64,000 nt of DNA from Streptomyces sp. HPF1205 (GCF_020400825.1 NZ_JAINVH010000031.1:1-64000), one strand, 5' to 3'; numbered from the stretch's first letter, positions 16,536 to 24,894 are shown. Notes: generated by a model not told the origin, from the letters alone. Numbers and translations are program-made.

Positions 16536-17022
16536 GAACGACGGCTTCCTCTCGGTCTGCTCGCGTGTCCCGCAGAGACGAACCGTCTCCTGACGTCGAG
16601 GATCCCCCACAACGGCGACGCGCGCCGAGTTGTCCACAGGTCGCCGCGGTTGTCCACAGGGCATTCCGGCGCCGGGTGGCTCCCGGTGGGAGACTGCTGT
16701 CCGGGCGGTGGTACGGGGAGGCGGACCGTGCCCGGCCCCGGGGAAACTCGGCGCCGACGTCAGAACACGCCGCCGTTGGCGTAGATCACCTGGCCGTCGA
16801 TCCAGCGCGCGGGGCCGGCGATGAACGGCCTGCGGCCGCGATAGGCCGAGCGGCGCAGCCGCAGCCCCGCCCGTGCCCTGCGCGAGGGGCGCGCCGTCGC
16901 GGGTTCGCGCCCCGGCCCGGCCGGTTGGCTAGGCTGCCGCTGACAGACGCCGCCATACGCGGACAAAGCGGTCGCATCGACCACGCGAGGTCCGCCGTAC
17001 GCCGACCTTTGGGTGGCCCGCC
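16536..17022. other. Spacer with a decayed gene fragment
   Basis: This 487-bp region between the aldo/keto reductase and the Mop gene contains the SDR remnant at its centre. TAGGCT at 16930-16935 could be a -10 hexamer for the rightward Mop gene. No intact gene is seen. Confidence 0.5.
16760..16819 (-). pseudogene. C-terminal remnant of a short-chain dehydrogenase/reductase
   Basis: The last 19 residues of a short minus-strand frame, ending ARWIDGQVIYANGGVF, match the characteristic C-terminus of SDR oxidoreductases (W-[IV]-x-G-Q-V-I-x-A-N-G-G). Upstream there is no Rossmann fold or YxxxK motif in any frame, so only the tail survives. It has a proper stop codon. This is a deletion scar of a former SDR gene beside another oxidoreductase. 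Confidence 0.6.
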
Positions 17023-17445
17023 ATGAACAACCTGAGCATCCGCAACCGGCTGTCCGGCACCGTCGAGAGCGTCACCAGGGGCGCGGTCATGGCCGCGGTG
17101 AAGACCCGCCTGGGCGGCGGTCAGGAACTGGTCGCGGCGATCACCCTGGAGGCCGCCCAGGAGCTCGGTCTCACCGCCGGCACCCCGGTGACCGCTTTGG
17201 TGAAGTCGACGGAGGTCGCCCTGGCCACCGCGCCCGTCAGCGGTGTCACCATCCGCAACCAGCTCGCCGGCACCGTCGAGGCCATCGCACTCGGCGCGGT
17301 GATGGCCTCCGTGAAGGTGAGTGTCGCGGGAGCCGAGTTGACCTCGGTCGTCACCAAGGAGGCGGTCGAGGACCTGATGCTGACCGAGGGCTCGCCGGTG
17401 GTGGCCCTGGTCAAGTCGACCGAGGTCTCCCTCGAGGCGATCTGA
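17023..17445 (+). CDS. Tandem Mop-domain (TOBE) molybdate-binding protein
   Basis: A 140-residue protein made of two Mop/TOBE domains: 3-68, beginning IRNRLSGTVESV, and 73-138, beginning IRNQLAGTVEAI. Both repeat ALVKSTEV near their ends. Such 'dimop' proteins bind molybdate or tungstate oxyanions and act in storage or homeostasis. No mod transporter genes are adjacent. The ATG has a weak ribosome site. The two halves are about half identical, an evident internal duplication. Confidence 0.88.
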   Translation: MNNLSIRNRLSGTVESVTRGAVMAAVKTRLGGGQELVAAITLEAAQELGLTAGTPVTALVKSTEVALATAPVSGVTIRNQLAGTVEAIALGAVMASVKVSVAGAELTSVVTKEAVEDLMLTEGSPVVALVKSTEVSLEAI

Positions 17446-17563
17446 ACCAGGGCGCCCCACCCACCCGCACGCCGGCACCCGGCTACCCAACGCATCGAAT
17501 GATTACCCACAGTCATCAATGGGTATCCGGAGAGCAGGGGCGGCATGAAGGGCGGGGTGAGCG

Positions 17564-18085
17564 ATGCCAGAGGGGCAACCGCTGGTGGCGGGGTCGGCGG
17601 CGGATCATACGGTTTGCCTGCTGCTGCGGCTGGGGCAGGCGGCGTTCCGGCTGTGCGAGGACGGGCTGGGCGTACTGGGCCTGCGGGTGCGCCACTACAG
17701 CGTGCTGCAGGCCCTCGCGGACAACGGCCCGACCGCGCAACTGGCGCTCGGCACATATCTGCGGATCGACCCGGCCACGATGGTCAGCAGCCTGGACGAC
17801 CTGGAGCAGCGGGGCTACGCGGCCAGGGCGCGCGATCCGCTGGACAGGCGCCGGTGCGTCGTGGCCGCCACGGACTCGGGGCTCAGGGCACTCACCGCCG
17901 TCAACGGCCGGCTCCAGCGGCTCGGTGATCACGCGCTCGCCGACCTGAGTGCCGCCGACCGGCGGATGCTTCACCGGCTTCTGACCCGGCTGGCGGCCGG
18001 CCCGGCCCTGCCCGCCGCTTTCGACGCCGTACGGGGCAGGTCGGCGGCGCGGCCCGGACAGGCCACGGCCGCACCGGGCCCGTGA
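17564..18085 (+). CDS. MarR-family transcriptional regulator
   Basis: A 173-residue winged-helix regulator. Residues 35-100 give the MarR signature: LRVRHYSVLQALADNGPTAQ, then LRIDPATMVSSLDDLEQRGY (recognition helix), then the beta-wing ARARDPLDRRRCVVAAT. The C-terminal ~25 residues are a disordered Arg/Ala/Pro tail. The effector and target are unknown. It points at the rodlin cluster across a hairpin. An upstream in-frame GTG cannot be excluded. Confidence 0.85.
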   Translation: MPEGQPLVAGSAADHTVCLLLRLGQAAFRLCEDGLGVLGLRVRHYSVLQALADNGPTAQLALGTYLRIDPATMVSSLDDLEQRGYAARARDPLDRRRCVVAATDSGLRALTAVNGRLQRLGDHALADLSAADRRMLHRLLTRLAAGPALPAAFDAVRGRSAARPGQATAAPGP

Positions 18086-18113
18086 GCGCCGGACGGGCCC
18101 CGGGCACGCGAAA

Positions 18114-18148
18114 GCGGGCCGCCGGCAGGGGGGAGGCCGACGGCCCGC
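18114..18148. terminator. Bidirectional terminator between marR-type gene and rodlin
   Basis: GCGGGCCGCCGGC (18114-18126) pairs with GCCGACGGCCCGC (18136-18148) with one mismatch over a 9-nt loop. It lies between the convergent MarR and rodlin genes. Confidence 0.6.
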
Positions 18149-18162
18149 GAGAGGGCGGGGTA

Positions 18163-18570
18163 TCACCTGTTGGCGACGCCGTTGCCGGACAGGACCGGGA
18201 TGCTGTCCAGGATGTGCGACAGCGGCTCGTCGCGCTTGATCTGGCTGCTGTTCTCGGTGCACTGCTGGTTCTGCGGCGAGGACAGGACGTTGATGTCCTG
18301 GACGGTGACCGGGATGAGGCCGATCAGCGAGCCCACGTTGGCCTTGACCGGCAGGCCGATGCACGGCTTGTTCAGCGTGCCCTGGACCAGACCGATCTGC
18401 GGGCTCTGGGTGCCGCCGGTCGCGGTGTTGCCGTAGGCGGCCACCGCACCGTTGCCGTTCACCGTGGTGTTGCCGTCGTCGTTGCCGATCGCCATGGCCG
18501 GGGAGGCGGTGGCGCCGACGGCGACGACCGAGGCGGCGAGTGCGGCGCCGGCGAGCATCTTCTTGATCAT
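18163..18570 (-). CDS. rdl: Rodlin (aerial-hypha rodlet layer protein)
   Basis: A secreted structural protein that organises chaplin fibrils into the rodlet layer of aerial hyphae and spores. The start ATG 18570 follows AAAAAAGGGACAACA. A signal peptide of ~27 residues ends in SPAMA before IGNDDG. The mature 108 residues carry the family blocks NTATGGTQSPQIGLVQG, LNKPCIGLPVKANVGSL, VTVQDINVLSSPQNQQCTE and the end DSIPVLSGNG. Two cysteines are present. A second rodlin lies at 20906-21316 in the same orientation. Confidence 0.95.
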   Translation of the reverse strand: MIKKMLAGAALAASVVAVGATASPAMAIGNDDGNTTVNGNGAVAAYGNTATGGTQSPQIGLVQGTLNKPCIGLPVKANVGSLIGLIPVTVQDINVLSSPQNQQCTENSSQIKRDEPLSHILDSIPVLSGNGVANR

Positions 18571-18711
18571 TGTTGTCCCTTTTTTGGTGCCTGAATGCAC
18601 GGTTCTGGAAGGTCAGGAGCGATCTGATCAACCGCTCACAAGGGGTTTAGTTCCGGCGTTTCACTCCGACGGGTGACCGGACGGATCCGGCGGAGCGGTG
18701 CGCGGAGGTGG

Positions 18712-19056
18712 TCAGCCGGCGAGCGGGAGACCGCCGCCGAGCAGCGACGTCACCGGGAGACCGCCGAGCAGGGAGGGCAGTACGCCCTTGGCGGCGCCCG
18801 CGGCCTGGCCCAGCAGGGCGCCGGCGCCGGAATTGCCTTGGAGGTTCTGGGCGGCCTTGCTGACGGTTCCGAGCGCGCCGTCGACATGGGTCCCGTCGAC
18901 GGCCTTCTCCAGCGGCTGCTGAGCGAGCAGTTCGTCGACGCCGCCGTTGATGCTGGTCGCCACCGGGCTCCTGCCGCTGTCGGCGAAGGCGGGCGCGCCC
19001 ACGCCGACCGCCATGACGGAGCCGGCCACGACCACTGCGACCTTCGAGTACTTCAC
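18712..19056 (-). CDS. Small secreted protein with a chaplin-like signal peptide
   Basis: A 114-residue protein between rodlin and chaplin genes. Its N-terminus MKYSKVAVVVAG...APAFADSG is nearly the same as that of the neighbouring short chaplin (VKYSKVAAVAAG...APAFADAG), including the AFAD cleavage site. The mature part has no chaplin domain and no cysteine. It contains SINGGVDELLAQQPLEKAV, then Gly/Leu-rich GVLPSLLGGLPVTSLLGGGL. It would be exported by Sec. The function is unknown; its position suggests a coat or sheath component. Confidence 0.75.
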   Translation of the reverse strand: MKYSKVAVVVAGSVMAVGVGAPAFADSGRSPVATSINGGVDELLAQQPLEKAVDGTHVDGALGTVSKAAQNLQGNSGAGALLGQAAGAAKGVLPSLLGGLPVTSLLGGGLPLAG

Positions 19057-19177
19057 TTGCCACCCTTTCGTAGCTGACGCCCAGATCTTCCGAGCCTTCC
19101 GACAAGGACAACGACCGCGAGTGGCAAGGGAAACGACGAGTTAACAGCCGTCCGGACAATCACCCGAACGACTCCAT

Positions 19178-20227
19178 TCAGCGAATGCGCCTCATGGCCC
19201 GACCGGCCCGCCGGTAAAGGAGGGCGCCGCCGATCAGCAGCCCCACACCGGCGGCCCCGGCCGCGCCCACCTCACGTCCGTCCATACCGGTGTAGGCGAG
19301 CTGGGACTCGCCGCCGTACGGCTCGTGGGCCACAGGCGTGCTGTCCGGGACCACCCGCGGGGGTGCCTCCTGGTCCGCCACCGGCACGCTGACCGGCATG
19401 TTCGGCCCACCCGGGTTGGCGGCGGGCGGCTGGGCCGGCGGTTGTGCGGGCGGGGCGGCCGGGCCCTGCGGCGGACGGCCGGGCGTCGGCCGGGGAGCGC
19501 TCACCGAGGAATCCGCCGAGCCGTTGGCGCAGGAATTGCCCATCGCCGGATTGAGCAGGGCGATGACGTCCACGGTGTTTCCGCAGGCATTGACGGGAGC
19601 GTGCACGGGCACGTCCAGGGAATTGCCCGAACCGACTCCCGGCGAGCCTTCGGCGCCGCCTTCACCACGGGCGCCGCTCACCCCCGTGCCCCGCGCGGCA
19701 GGAGCGCCGCGCCCGGCAGGGCCGCTCGCACTCGTGCCGGCCGCGGCATGGGCGTGGGTGCTGTGGGCGTGGGTGCTGTGGGCGTGCGTGGCGTGGGCGT
19801 GCGTGGACTGCGCGTGCGTGTCCGCCCCGTACCCCGCCGGGATGCGCGTCCCTGAGCCTTGTGCCCCCGACGTGTGCGTGTCCGGCCGGTGCCCGGACGA
19901 CGTGTGCAGCGGTGAGCCCTCGGAACCGGACGCCTGGGGGGCGGCCGTTCCGTAGCCCGCCTGCGCACCGGAGTGCCGGGAGTGCGAGACGTTGGCGCAG
20001 TTGTTGCCGAACGCAGGGTTGGCCGCGGCGATGACGTCGACCGTGTTGCCGCAGGCGTTCACGGGCACCTCGATGGGGGCCGAGATGCTGTTGCCGGACA
20101 GTACGCCAGGGGAGTCGGCGGCACCGCCCTGGGCGTCGGAATCGGCGGTCGCGTACCCGCCCGTCACGGCGAGGATGCTGCTCGCGGCAGCGACGGTGAG
20201 CATGCTCCGGCTCAGGATCTGTCGCAT
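19178..20227 (-). CDS. chp: Long chaplin: two chaplin domains, His-rich linker, LAxTG sorting signal
   Basis: A 349-residue cell-wall chaplin of the ChpA/B/C type. ATG 20227 is preferred because GGAGAAAGAG precedes it. The signal peptide runs to about residue 28. Chaplin domain 1 spans 38-79 (Cys59, Cys77) and domain 2 spans 194-235 (Cys215, Cys233). Between them lies a ~115-residue linker whose 137-161 segment is tandem THAH/STHAH repeats. The C-terminus has a Pro-rich wall spacer, LAYTG (310-314), a membrane helix and RRAGRAMRR, typical of a sortase E/F-type substrate. It anchors amyloid chaplin polymers to peptidoglycan. The His-rich repeat is unusual. Confidence 0.93.
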   Translation of the reverse strand: MRQILSRSMLTVAAASSILAVTGGYATADSDAQGGAADSPGVLSGNSISAPIEVPVNACGNTVDVIAAANPAFGNNCANVSHSRHSGAQAGYGTAAPQASGSEGSPLHTSSGHRPDTHTSGAQGSGTRIPAGYGADTHAQSTHAHATHAHSTHAHSTHAHAAAGTSASGPAGRGAPAARGTGVSGARGEGGAEGSPGVGSGNSLDVPVHAPVNACGNTVDVIALLNPAMGNSCANGSADSSVSAPRPTPGRPPQGPAAPPAQPPAQPPAANPGGPNMPVSVPVADQEAPPRVVPDSTPVAHEPYGGESQLAYTGMDGREVGAAGAAGVGLLIGGALLYRRAGRAMRRIR

Positions 20228-20359
20228 CGACTCTTTCTCCGATGGGGATTGCCGCACAGGTTGCTGCCCGGCTGGACTCGACGACGCACCGCCCCGGCGC
20301 GCGTCCCGGCGCCCCGGGGCGGTCGGTCCCGGTCGGACCCGGACCGCTCGGGGCCGACG

Positions 20360-20605
20360 TCAGTGGCTGGTGCTCGCGTTGACGCAGGTCTGACCGAACG
20401 CCGGGTTGAGCAGTGCGATGACGTCGACGGTGTTTCCGCACAGGTTGACCGGGAGGTGGATCGGAATCTGGACGAGGTTGCCGGACAGCACACCCGGGGA
20501 GTGCACGGCGGCACCCGCCGCACCCGCGTCGGCGAACGCCGGGGCGGCGGCCCCCATCGCGATCATGGTTCCGGCGGCGACGGCGGCGACCTTCGAGTAC
20601 TTCAC
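20360..20605 (-). CDS. chp: Short chaplin (ChpD-H type)
   Basis: An 81-residue secreted amyloid surfactant. GTG 20605 is taken because AAGGGAGTTCTAAC lies directly upstream. The signal peptide ends APAFA|DAG. The mature ~50 residues form one chaplin domain: SPGVLSGNLVQIPIHLPVN, then LCGNTVDVIALLNPAFG, then TCVN, with the conserved pair of cysteines. Monomers lower surface tension and assemble into the hydrophobic sheath for aerial growth. It is next to the long chaplin and upstream of it. Confidence 0.95.
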   Translation of the reverse strand: MKYSKVAAVAAGTMIAMGAAAPAFADAGAAGAAVHSPGVLSGNLVQIPIHLPVNLCGNTVDVIALLNPAFGQTCVNASTSH

Positions 20606-20840
20606 GTTAGAACTCCCTTTTCCTAGCGGCGCCTGACACCGCCACGACTCTCGCGCCGGCCGGCCACGTACCTCCGTGTCCGTGAACACCGCTACCGCCG
20701 GGCTAACGACGGCCGCGATCAGAGGCAACTCCCCAGCGAGGGAAGCCGGTCACTATCCACCCGAATGGACGGTGGACAACCGCCGGGCGGGCAGCCGCCC
20801 GGGGCACGAGAGAAACGGAAGGGTGACGGGGGAAAACGGC

Positions 20841-20884
20841 CGCGGCCCCGGCCGCCCGAAAAGCTTCGGAGGACCGGGGCCGCG
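20841..20884 (-). terminator. Terminator after the second rodlin
   Basis: CGCGGCCCCGG (20841-20851) pairs exactly with CCGGGGCCGCG (20874-20884), 22 bp beyond the rodlin stop. The 300-bp spacer 20606-20905 holds nothing else recognisable. Confidence 0.55.
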
Positions 20885-20905
20885 CCCAGGGAGCGGAACC
20901 GTGGC

Positions 20906-21316
20906 TCAGTGGTTGTGCGCGCCGTTGCCGGACAGGATCGGGATGTTGTCCAGCAGGTGCGAGAGCGGCTCGTCGCCCTTGGACTGGGTGGAGTTCTCCG
21001 TGCACTGCTGGTTCTGCGGCGAGGACAGGATGTTGAGGTCCTGGATGCTGATCGGGACGACCCCGAGGAGCGACCCGATGTTGGCCTTGGCCGGCAGGGC
21101 GATGCACGGCTTGTTGAGCGAGCCGGCGATGAGCGCGAACTGCGGGCTCATGTAGCCGCTGGTGTACGTGTTGCCGTAGTACTGCGCGGAACCGTTGCCA
21201 TTCGCGGTGGTGGTCCCGCCGTCGTTGCCGATGGCCATGGCTGACGGGGCGACCGAGGCCGACACGCCTGCGATGGAGGCGGCGACTGCCGCCGTGGCGA
21301 AGATCTTCTTGATCAC
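20906..21316 (-). CDS. rdl: Rodlin, second copy
   Basis: A 136-residue rodlin paralogue of the gene at 18163. GTG 21316 is supported by AGAAGGACCCCACC. The signal peptide ends PSAMA before IGNDGG. The mature protein shares the blocks LNKPCIALPAKANIGSLL, ISIQDLNILSSPQNQQCTE and DNIPILSGNG with the other copy. It differs in a Tyr-rich stretch, SAQYYGNTYTSGYMSPQ. In S. coelicolor, as I recall, the two rodlin genes are adjacent and divergent; here both point left and flank chaplin genes. It is divergent from the polysaccharide operon. Confidence 0.95.
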   Translation of the reverse strand: MIKKIFATAAVAASIAGVSASVAPSAMAIGNDGGTTTANGNGSAQYYGNTYTSGYMSPQFALIAGSLNKPCIALPAKANIGSLLGVVPISIQDLNILSSPQNQQCTENSTQSKGDEPLSHLLDNIPILSGNGAHNH

Positions 21317-21562
21317 GGTGGGGTCCTTCTGAAGAGACATTGCCCCGGTACCAGGGTTGAACTGACCAACCGCGCGACAGGCCATCGGTAATGGAACTTC
21401 ACTCGAATGGAGACCGATTGACGCTTCGTCAGCTTCGCTATTCGGATAGTCATACAAGATCCCGATAGGCGTAGCCTGCGCGCGTCTTACGTGATTTACA
21501 GCCCGGAGCGTGCCAGCGTGCATTCCTGTTTCGCGGTGATCCAGGAAAGCGAGAACGGCGCG

Positions 21563-23164
21563 ATGCCGCACAACCACTCCGCCCTCGCCGGGCTGACGGT
21601 GCTCCACATGACGCAGCCCGTCGAGGGCGGCGTGGCCCGTGTCGTCACCGATCTCGTACGCGCCCAGGTACGCGCCGGCGCGCGCGTCGTGGTCGCCTGT
21701 CCGATCCGCGAGCCCGCGCACGCCGAGCCCGACCGATCCCGGGACGCGCCCCGGGAAGCGCCCTGGGACGCGCCCACGGACGCGCTCCGGGACCGTCCGG
21801 GGATCCAGCCGCTCCACCGTCCGGAGACCCTCCCCCGGGCCGCCGCCCGCGCCGGCGCCGAAGTCGTACGGTGGGACGCCCGCCGCTCGCCGGGCCCCGG
21901 CCTGGTCCGCGAGGTGCGCACCGCCCGCCGCCTGATCAGGGCCGTCCGCCCCGACCTGCTCCACCTGCACAGCGCCAAGGCCGGCCTTGCCGGACGCCTG
22001 GCGGCCAGGGGATCGCTGACCACCGTCTTCCAGCCGCACGCCTGGTCGTACGAGGCCGTCGGCGGCCTCACCGCCCGCGCCGCGCTCCGCTGGGAGCGGC
22101 GCGCGGCCCACTGGTCCGACTGCCTCCTGTGCGTCAGCCGCGCCGAGCGCGCGGCAGGGGAGTCCAGCGGCATCCACGGCGCCTGGACCGTCGTCCCCAA
22201 TGGCGTCGACACCGCGCGATTCGCCCCGGCGGGGACGCCCGCGGAGCCGGTCGGCGCCCCGGGCCGGGACCCCGGCCTGGCTCCGGGGTCGGCCCCCGGG
22301 CCAGGCTTCGGGCCGGTCTTCGGCCACCAGGGATGCGAAGACCGCGAAAGCCACCAAGGCGGCGAGGAGTACGGGCACCGCCAAGGCGGCGAGGACAGCG
22401 GAGGCGCCAGGGCGCGAGAAGTCCGGGACGACCGGGACGACCGGCCCGGCTGGCACGACCGGGATGGCCAGGATGACCGGGACGACCGGGACGACCACCC
22501 CGACCGGGACGAACGGGACGAACGGGACGAACGCGAGGCCAGGCAGGGGCGCGCGGCCCTGCGCGCCGCTCTGCCCGCCCTCCGCGATGTCGGCCCCGAC
22601 ACCCCACTGGTGGTGTGCGTCGGCCGGCTGTGCCGCCAGAAGGGCCAGGACGTCCTGCTGCGCGCCTGGCCCGAGGTCACCGCGCGGTTGCCGCGGGCCC
22701 GGCTGGCCCTCGTCGGCGACGGCCCCGACCGCCGACGGCTGACGCGCGAGGCGCCCGGGAGCGTGATCACGGCAGGCGCCGCGCACGACACCGCGCCCTG
22801 GTACCGGGCGGCCGACGTCGTCGTCCTGCCGTCCCGCTGGGAGGGCATGGCGCTGGCACCGCTGGAGGCGATGTCCTGCGGGCGGCCGGTGGTGGTGACG
22901 GACGTGGGGGGCGCGCGCGAGTGCCTCCCACCGGCAGACGCGCCCGCGTGCGTCGTACCCATCGGCGACGCGCACGCCCTCGCGGCTGCCCTGCTGCGGC
23001 TGTTGACGGACCCGGCGTTGCGCACCGCCGCGGGGGCGCGCGCGCTGGCGCACGTACGCGAACGGCACGACCTGCGACGATCGACCGCCGCCGTGACCGC
23101 GCTCTACGCGGGCCTGCTCGGCCTCCCCGCGCCCGGCCGCCCGGAGAGGGCCGCCCTCCGATGA
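21563..23164 (+). CDS. GT4 glycosyltransferase with a large acidic/basic repeat insert
   Basis: The first gene of the exopolysaccharide operon. A GT-B enzyme: N-terminal domain 10-220 (HMTQPVEGGVARVVTDLV, LLHLHSAKAGLAG, VPNGVDTARF) and C-terminal domain 345-533 (VCVGRLCRQKGQDVLLRAW, then PSRWEGMALAPLEAMSCGRP with the E-x7-E motif). It would transfer a nucleotide sugar to a lipid-linked intermediate at the inner membrane face. Between the domains lies a ~108-residue insert (222-330) ending in repeated DRDDRD/DERDER units, encoded by GACCGGGACGAC repeats. ATG 21563 is tentative; an in-frame start lies 72 bp upstream. It overlaps the next gene by ATGA. Confidence 0.85.
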   Translation: MPHNHSALAGLTVLHMTQPVEGGVARVVTDLVRAQVRAGARVVVACPIREPAHAEPDRSRDAPREAPWDAPTDALRDRPGIQPLHRPETLPRAAARAGAEVVRWDARRSPGPGLVREVRTARRLIRAVRPDLLHLHSAKAGLAGRLAARGSLTTVFQPHAWSYEAVGGLTARAALRWERRAAHWSDCLLCVSRAERAAGESSGIHGAWTVVPNGVDTARFAPAGTPAEPVGAPGRDPGLAPGSAPGPGFGPVFGHQGCEDRESHQGGEEYGHRQGGEDSGGARAREVRDDRDDRPGWHDRDGQDDRDDRDDHPDRDERDERDEREARQGRAALRAALPALRDVGPDTPLVVCVGRLCRQKGQDVLLRAWPEVTARLPRARLALVGDGPDRRRLTREAPGSVITAGAAHDTAPWYRAADVVVLPSRWEGMALAPLEAMSCGRPVVVTDVGGARECLPPADAPACVVPIGDAHALAAALLRLLTDPALRTAAGARALAHVRERHDLRRSTAAVTALYAGLLGLPAPGRPERAALR

Positions 23165-24894
23165 CCAGGGACACCACCCGCGTCCCGCCTCCGGCCGCGC
23201 CCCTTCCGCCCACGACGGCGGCGAGCCCGGACCAGCCCTCTGCCGCGACGCCGGCCTTCGCCGCCCAGGCGGCGCCCGCCGTCCCCTCGGACGCGACCTC
23301 GCCGCCTTCTTCCCGCCGCTCCCTTGCCGCCACACCCCGGCCGCTCCAGCCGCCCCAACCGCCCCAGGAGCTCCGGCCCCTCGCCCTGTCCCCCGCCGCC
23401 TCCACGCCCCGCGGACTCGGCAGGCGCCCGGCGGCCCGCGGGCCGCGGCTCGCCCCGCGCGTCGGGTTGCCACTGGTCGCCATGGACGGCGCGGCGGCCC
23501 TGTGCGGGGCTTACGCCGTCGGGCCCGACGCGGGGCCGTACCTCGCGGGCCCGGTGGTGGCCGTCCTGCTGCTCGCGCACCGGCGGGCGGGCCTGTACGG
23601 CACCAGGTTCGCGCCGGGCGCGCTGGAGGAGGTGCCCGCGGTCGTGACACGGGTTGCGCTCGCGTGGGCGCCGGCCGCTGCCGGCCTCGCCGCCGTCGCA
23701 CCGGGACTCGCCCTGGCCTGGCCCACCCTGCTCGCCGCGGTAGCCGTGACGTCCCTGACCGCCTGCCTGCTGCGTGCCCTGGTGTACGGCATCCGCCGCT
23801 CGTACGGCCGCCGCCACCCGGCCGCGGCACTGGTCGTCGGCCCCGCCTCCTCCGCGGGGCAGGTCGCGGCCGCCCTCGTCGCCCGGCCCGAGTACGGCAT
23901 GCGGCCGGTCGGCCTGATCCCCACCGGAAGCGCCGGAGCCCCCGCGGGCCCCGCCACGGGCGCTCCTACGGGCGTCCCGACCGGCGCCGCTCCGGGCGTC
24001 GCCACAGGCCTCCTGGCGGGCGCGGCCACGGACACGGGCCAGGACCAGTACGGCCTGCCCGTCCTCACCACGCCCGGCGGCCTCGCCCGGGCCGTCCACC
24101 GCCACACCGTGCGCCACGTCCTCGTCGTCGGCCCGGAAGGGCTGGACCACCGCGCCGGCGCCGCCCTGCGGCTACTCGCCGCACATGAGTGCCGCCTGTG
24201 GCACCTGACCACCGCGCCACCGGCCGCGAACCCTCGGTGGCCGCGCGCCGCGCACCTCTGGGGCTTCGCCTGCCACCCGCTGGACCCGGCACCGGCTCCC
24301 GGCGGTTCACGCGGCGGCGCCCGGATCGCCAAGCGCACACTGGACGCCTTGGCGGCGGCCGCGGCGCTGCTCGTCCTCGCGCCCGTCCTCCTGGGATGCG
24401 CCCTGGCGGTGCGGATCGGCGACGGCAGGGGGGTGCTGTTCCGGCAGGAGCGCGTCGGCGCTGGAGGGCGGCCCTTCACCCTGCTGAAGTTCCGTACGCT
24501 GCGGCCGCGCGACGAGCACGAGGCCGCCACCCGCTGGTCCATCGCCGACGACCGCCGGATGAGCGCGGTGGGCCGGTTCCTGCGGCGGACCTCGCTGGAC
24601 GAGTTGCCGCAACTGTGGAACGTGCTGCGCGGCGACATGAGCCTGGTCGGTCCGCGCCCCGAGCGCCCGTACTTCGTGCGGCGGTTCAGCCAGGCACACC
24701 CCGGCTACCAGGACCGCCACCGGGTGCCCGTCGGCATCACCGGCCTCGCCCAGGTGCACGGGCTGCGCGGCGACACCTCCATCGCGGACCGCGCACGCTT
24801 CGACAACCACTACATCGACACGTGGTCGTTCTGGCAGGACGTCGTCATCCTGCTGCGGACGGCCCGGTCGGTCTTCCGGCTCGGCGGAAGCTGA
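23161..24894 (+). CDS. Exopolysaccharide polyprenyl-phosphate sugar-1-phosphate transferase (WcaJ/WbaP-like)
   Basis: A 577-residue initiating transferase, priming repeat-unit assembly on undecaprenyl phosphate. The N-terminal ~100 residues are Pro/Ala-rich. Three to four weak membrane segments follow at about 105-200, then a variable cytoplasmic region with PAGPATGAPTG-like repeats. The C-terminal bacterial sugar-transferase domain begins at the KRTLDALAAAAALLVLAPV membrane helix and contains FRQERVGAGGRPFTLLKFRT, then LRRTSLDELPQLWNVLRGDM, then SLVGPRPERPYFV, all catalytic hallmarks. The start overlaps the GT4 stop (ATGA) and the stop overlaps the next start (TGATG). The sugar substrate is not predictable. 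Confidence 0.9.
   Translation: MTRDTTRVPPPAAPLPPTTAASPDQPSAATPAFAAQAAPAVPSDATSPPSSRRSLAATPRPLQPPQPPQELRPLALSPAASTPRGLGRRPAARGPRLAPRVGLPLVAMDGAAALCGAYAVGPDAGPYLAGPVVAVLLLAHRRAGLYGTRFAPGALEEVPAVVTRVALAWAPAAAGLAAVAPGLALAWPTLLAAVAVTSLTACLLRALVYGIRRSYGRRHPAAALVVGPASSAGQVAAALVARPEYGMRPVGLIPTGSAGAPAGPATGAPTGVPTGAAPGVATGLLAGAATDTGQDQYGLPVLTTPGGLARAVHRHTVRHVLVVGPEGLDHRAGAALRLLAAHECRLWHLTTAPPAANPRWPRAAHLWGFACHPLDPAPAPGGSRGGARIAKRTLDALAAAAALLVLAPVLLGCALAVRIGDGRGVLFRQERVGAGGRPFTLLKFRTLRPRDEHEAATRWSIADDRRMSAVGRFLRRTSLDELPQLWNVLRGDMSLVGPRPERPYFVRRFSQAHPGYQDRHRVPVGITGLAQVHGLRGDTSIADRARFDNHYIDTWSFWQDVVILLRTARSVFRLGGS

Noticed and set aside
20906-23830. A 974-codon open frame on the minus strand over the rodlin and the first two polysaccharide genes
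   Set aside because: Only its last ~136 codons are a real gene (rodlin). The rest is an antisense shadow of the GT4 and sugar transferase genes produced by high GC at third positions.
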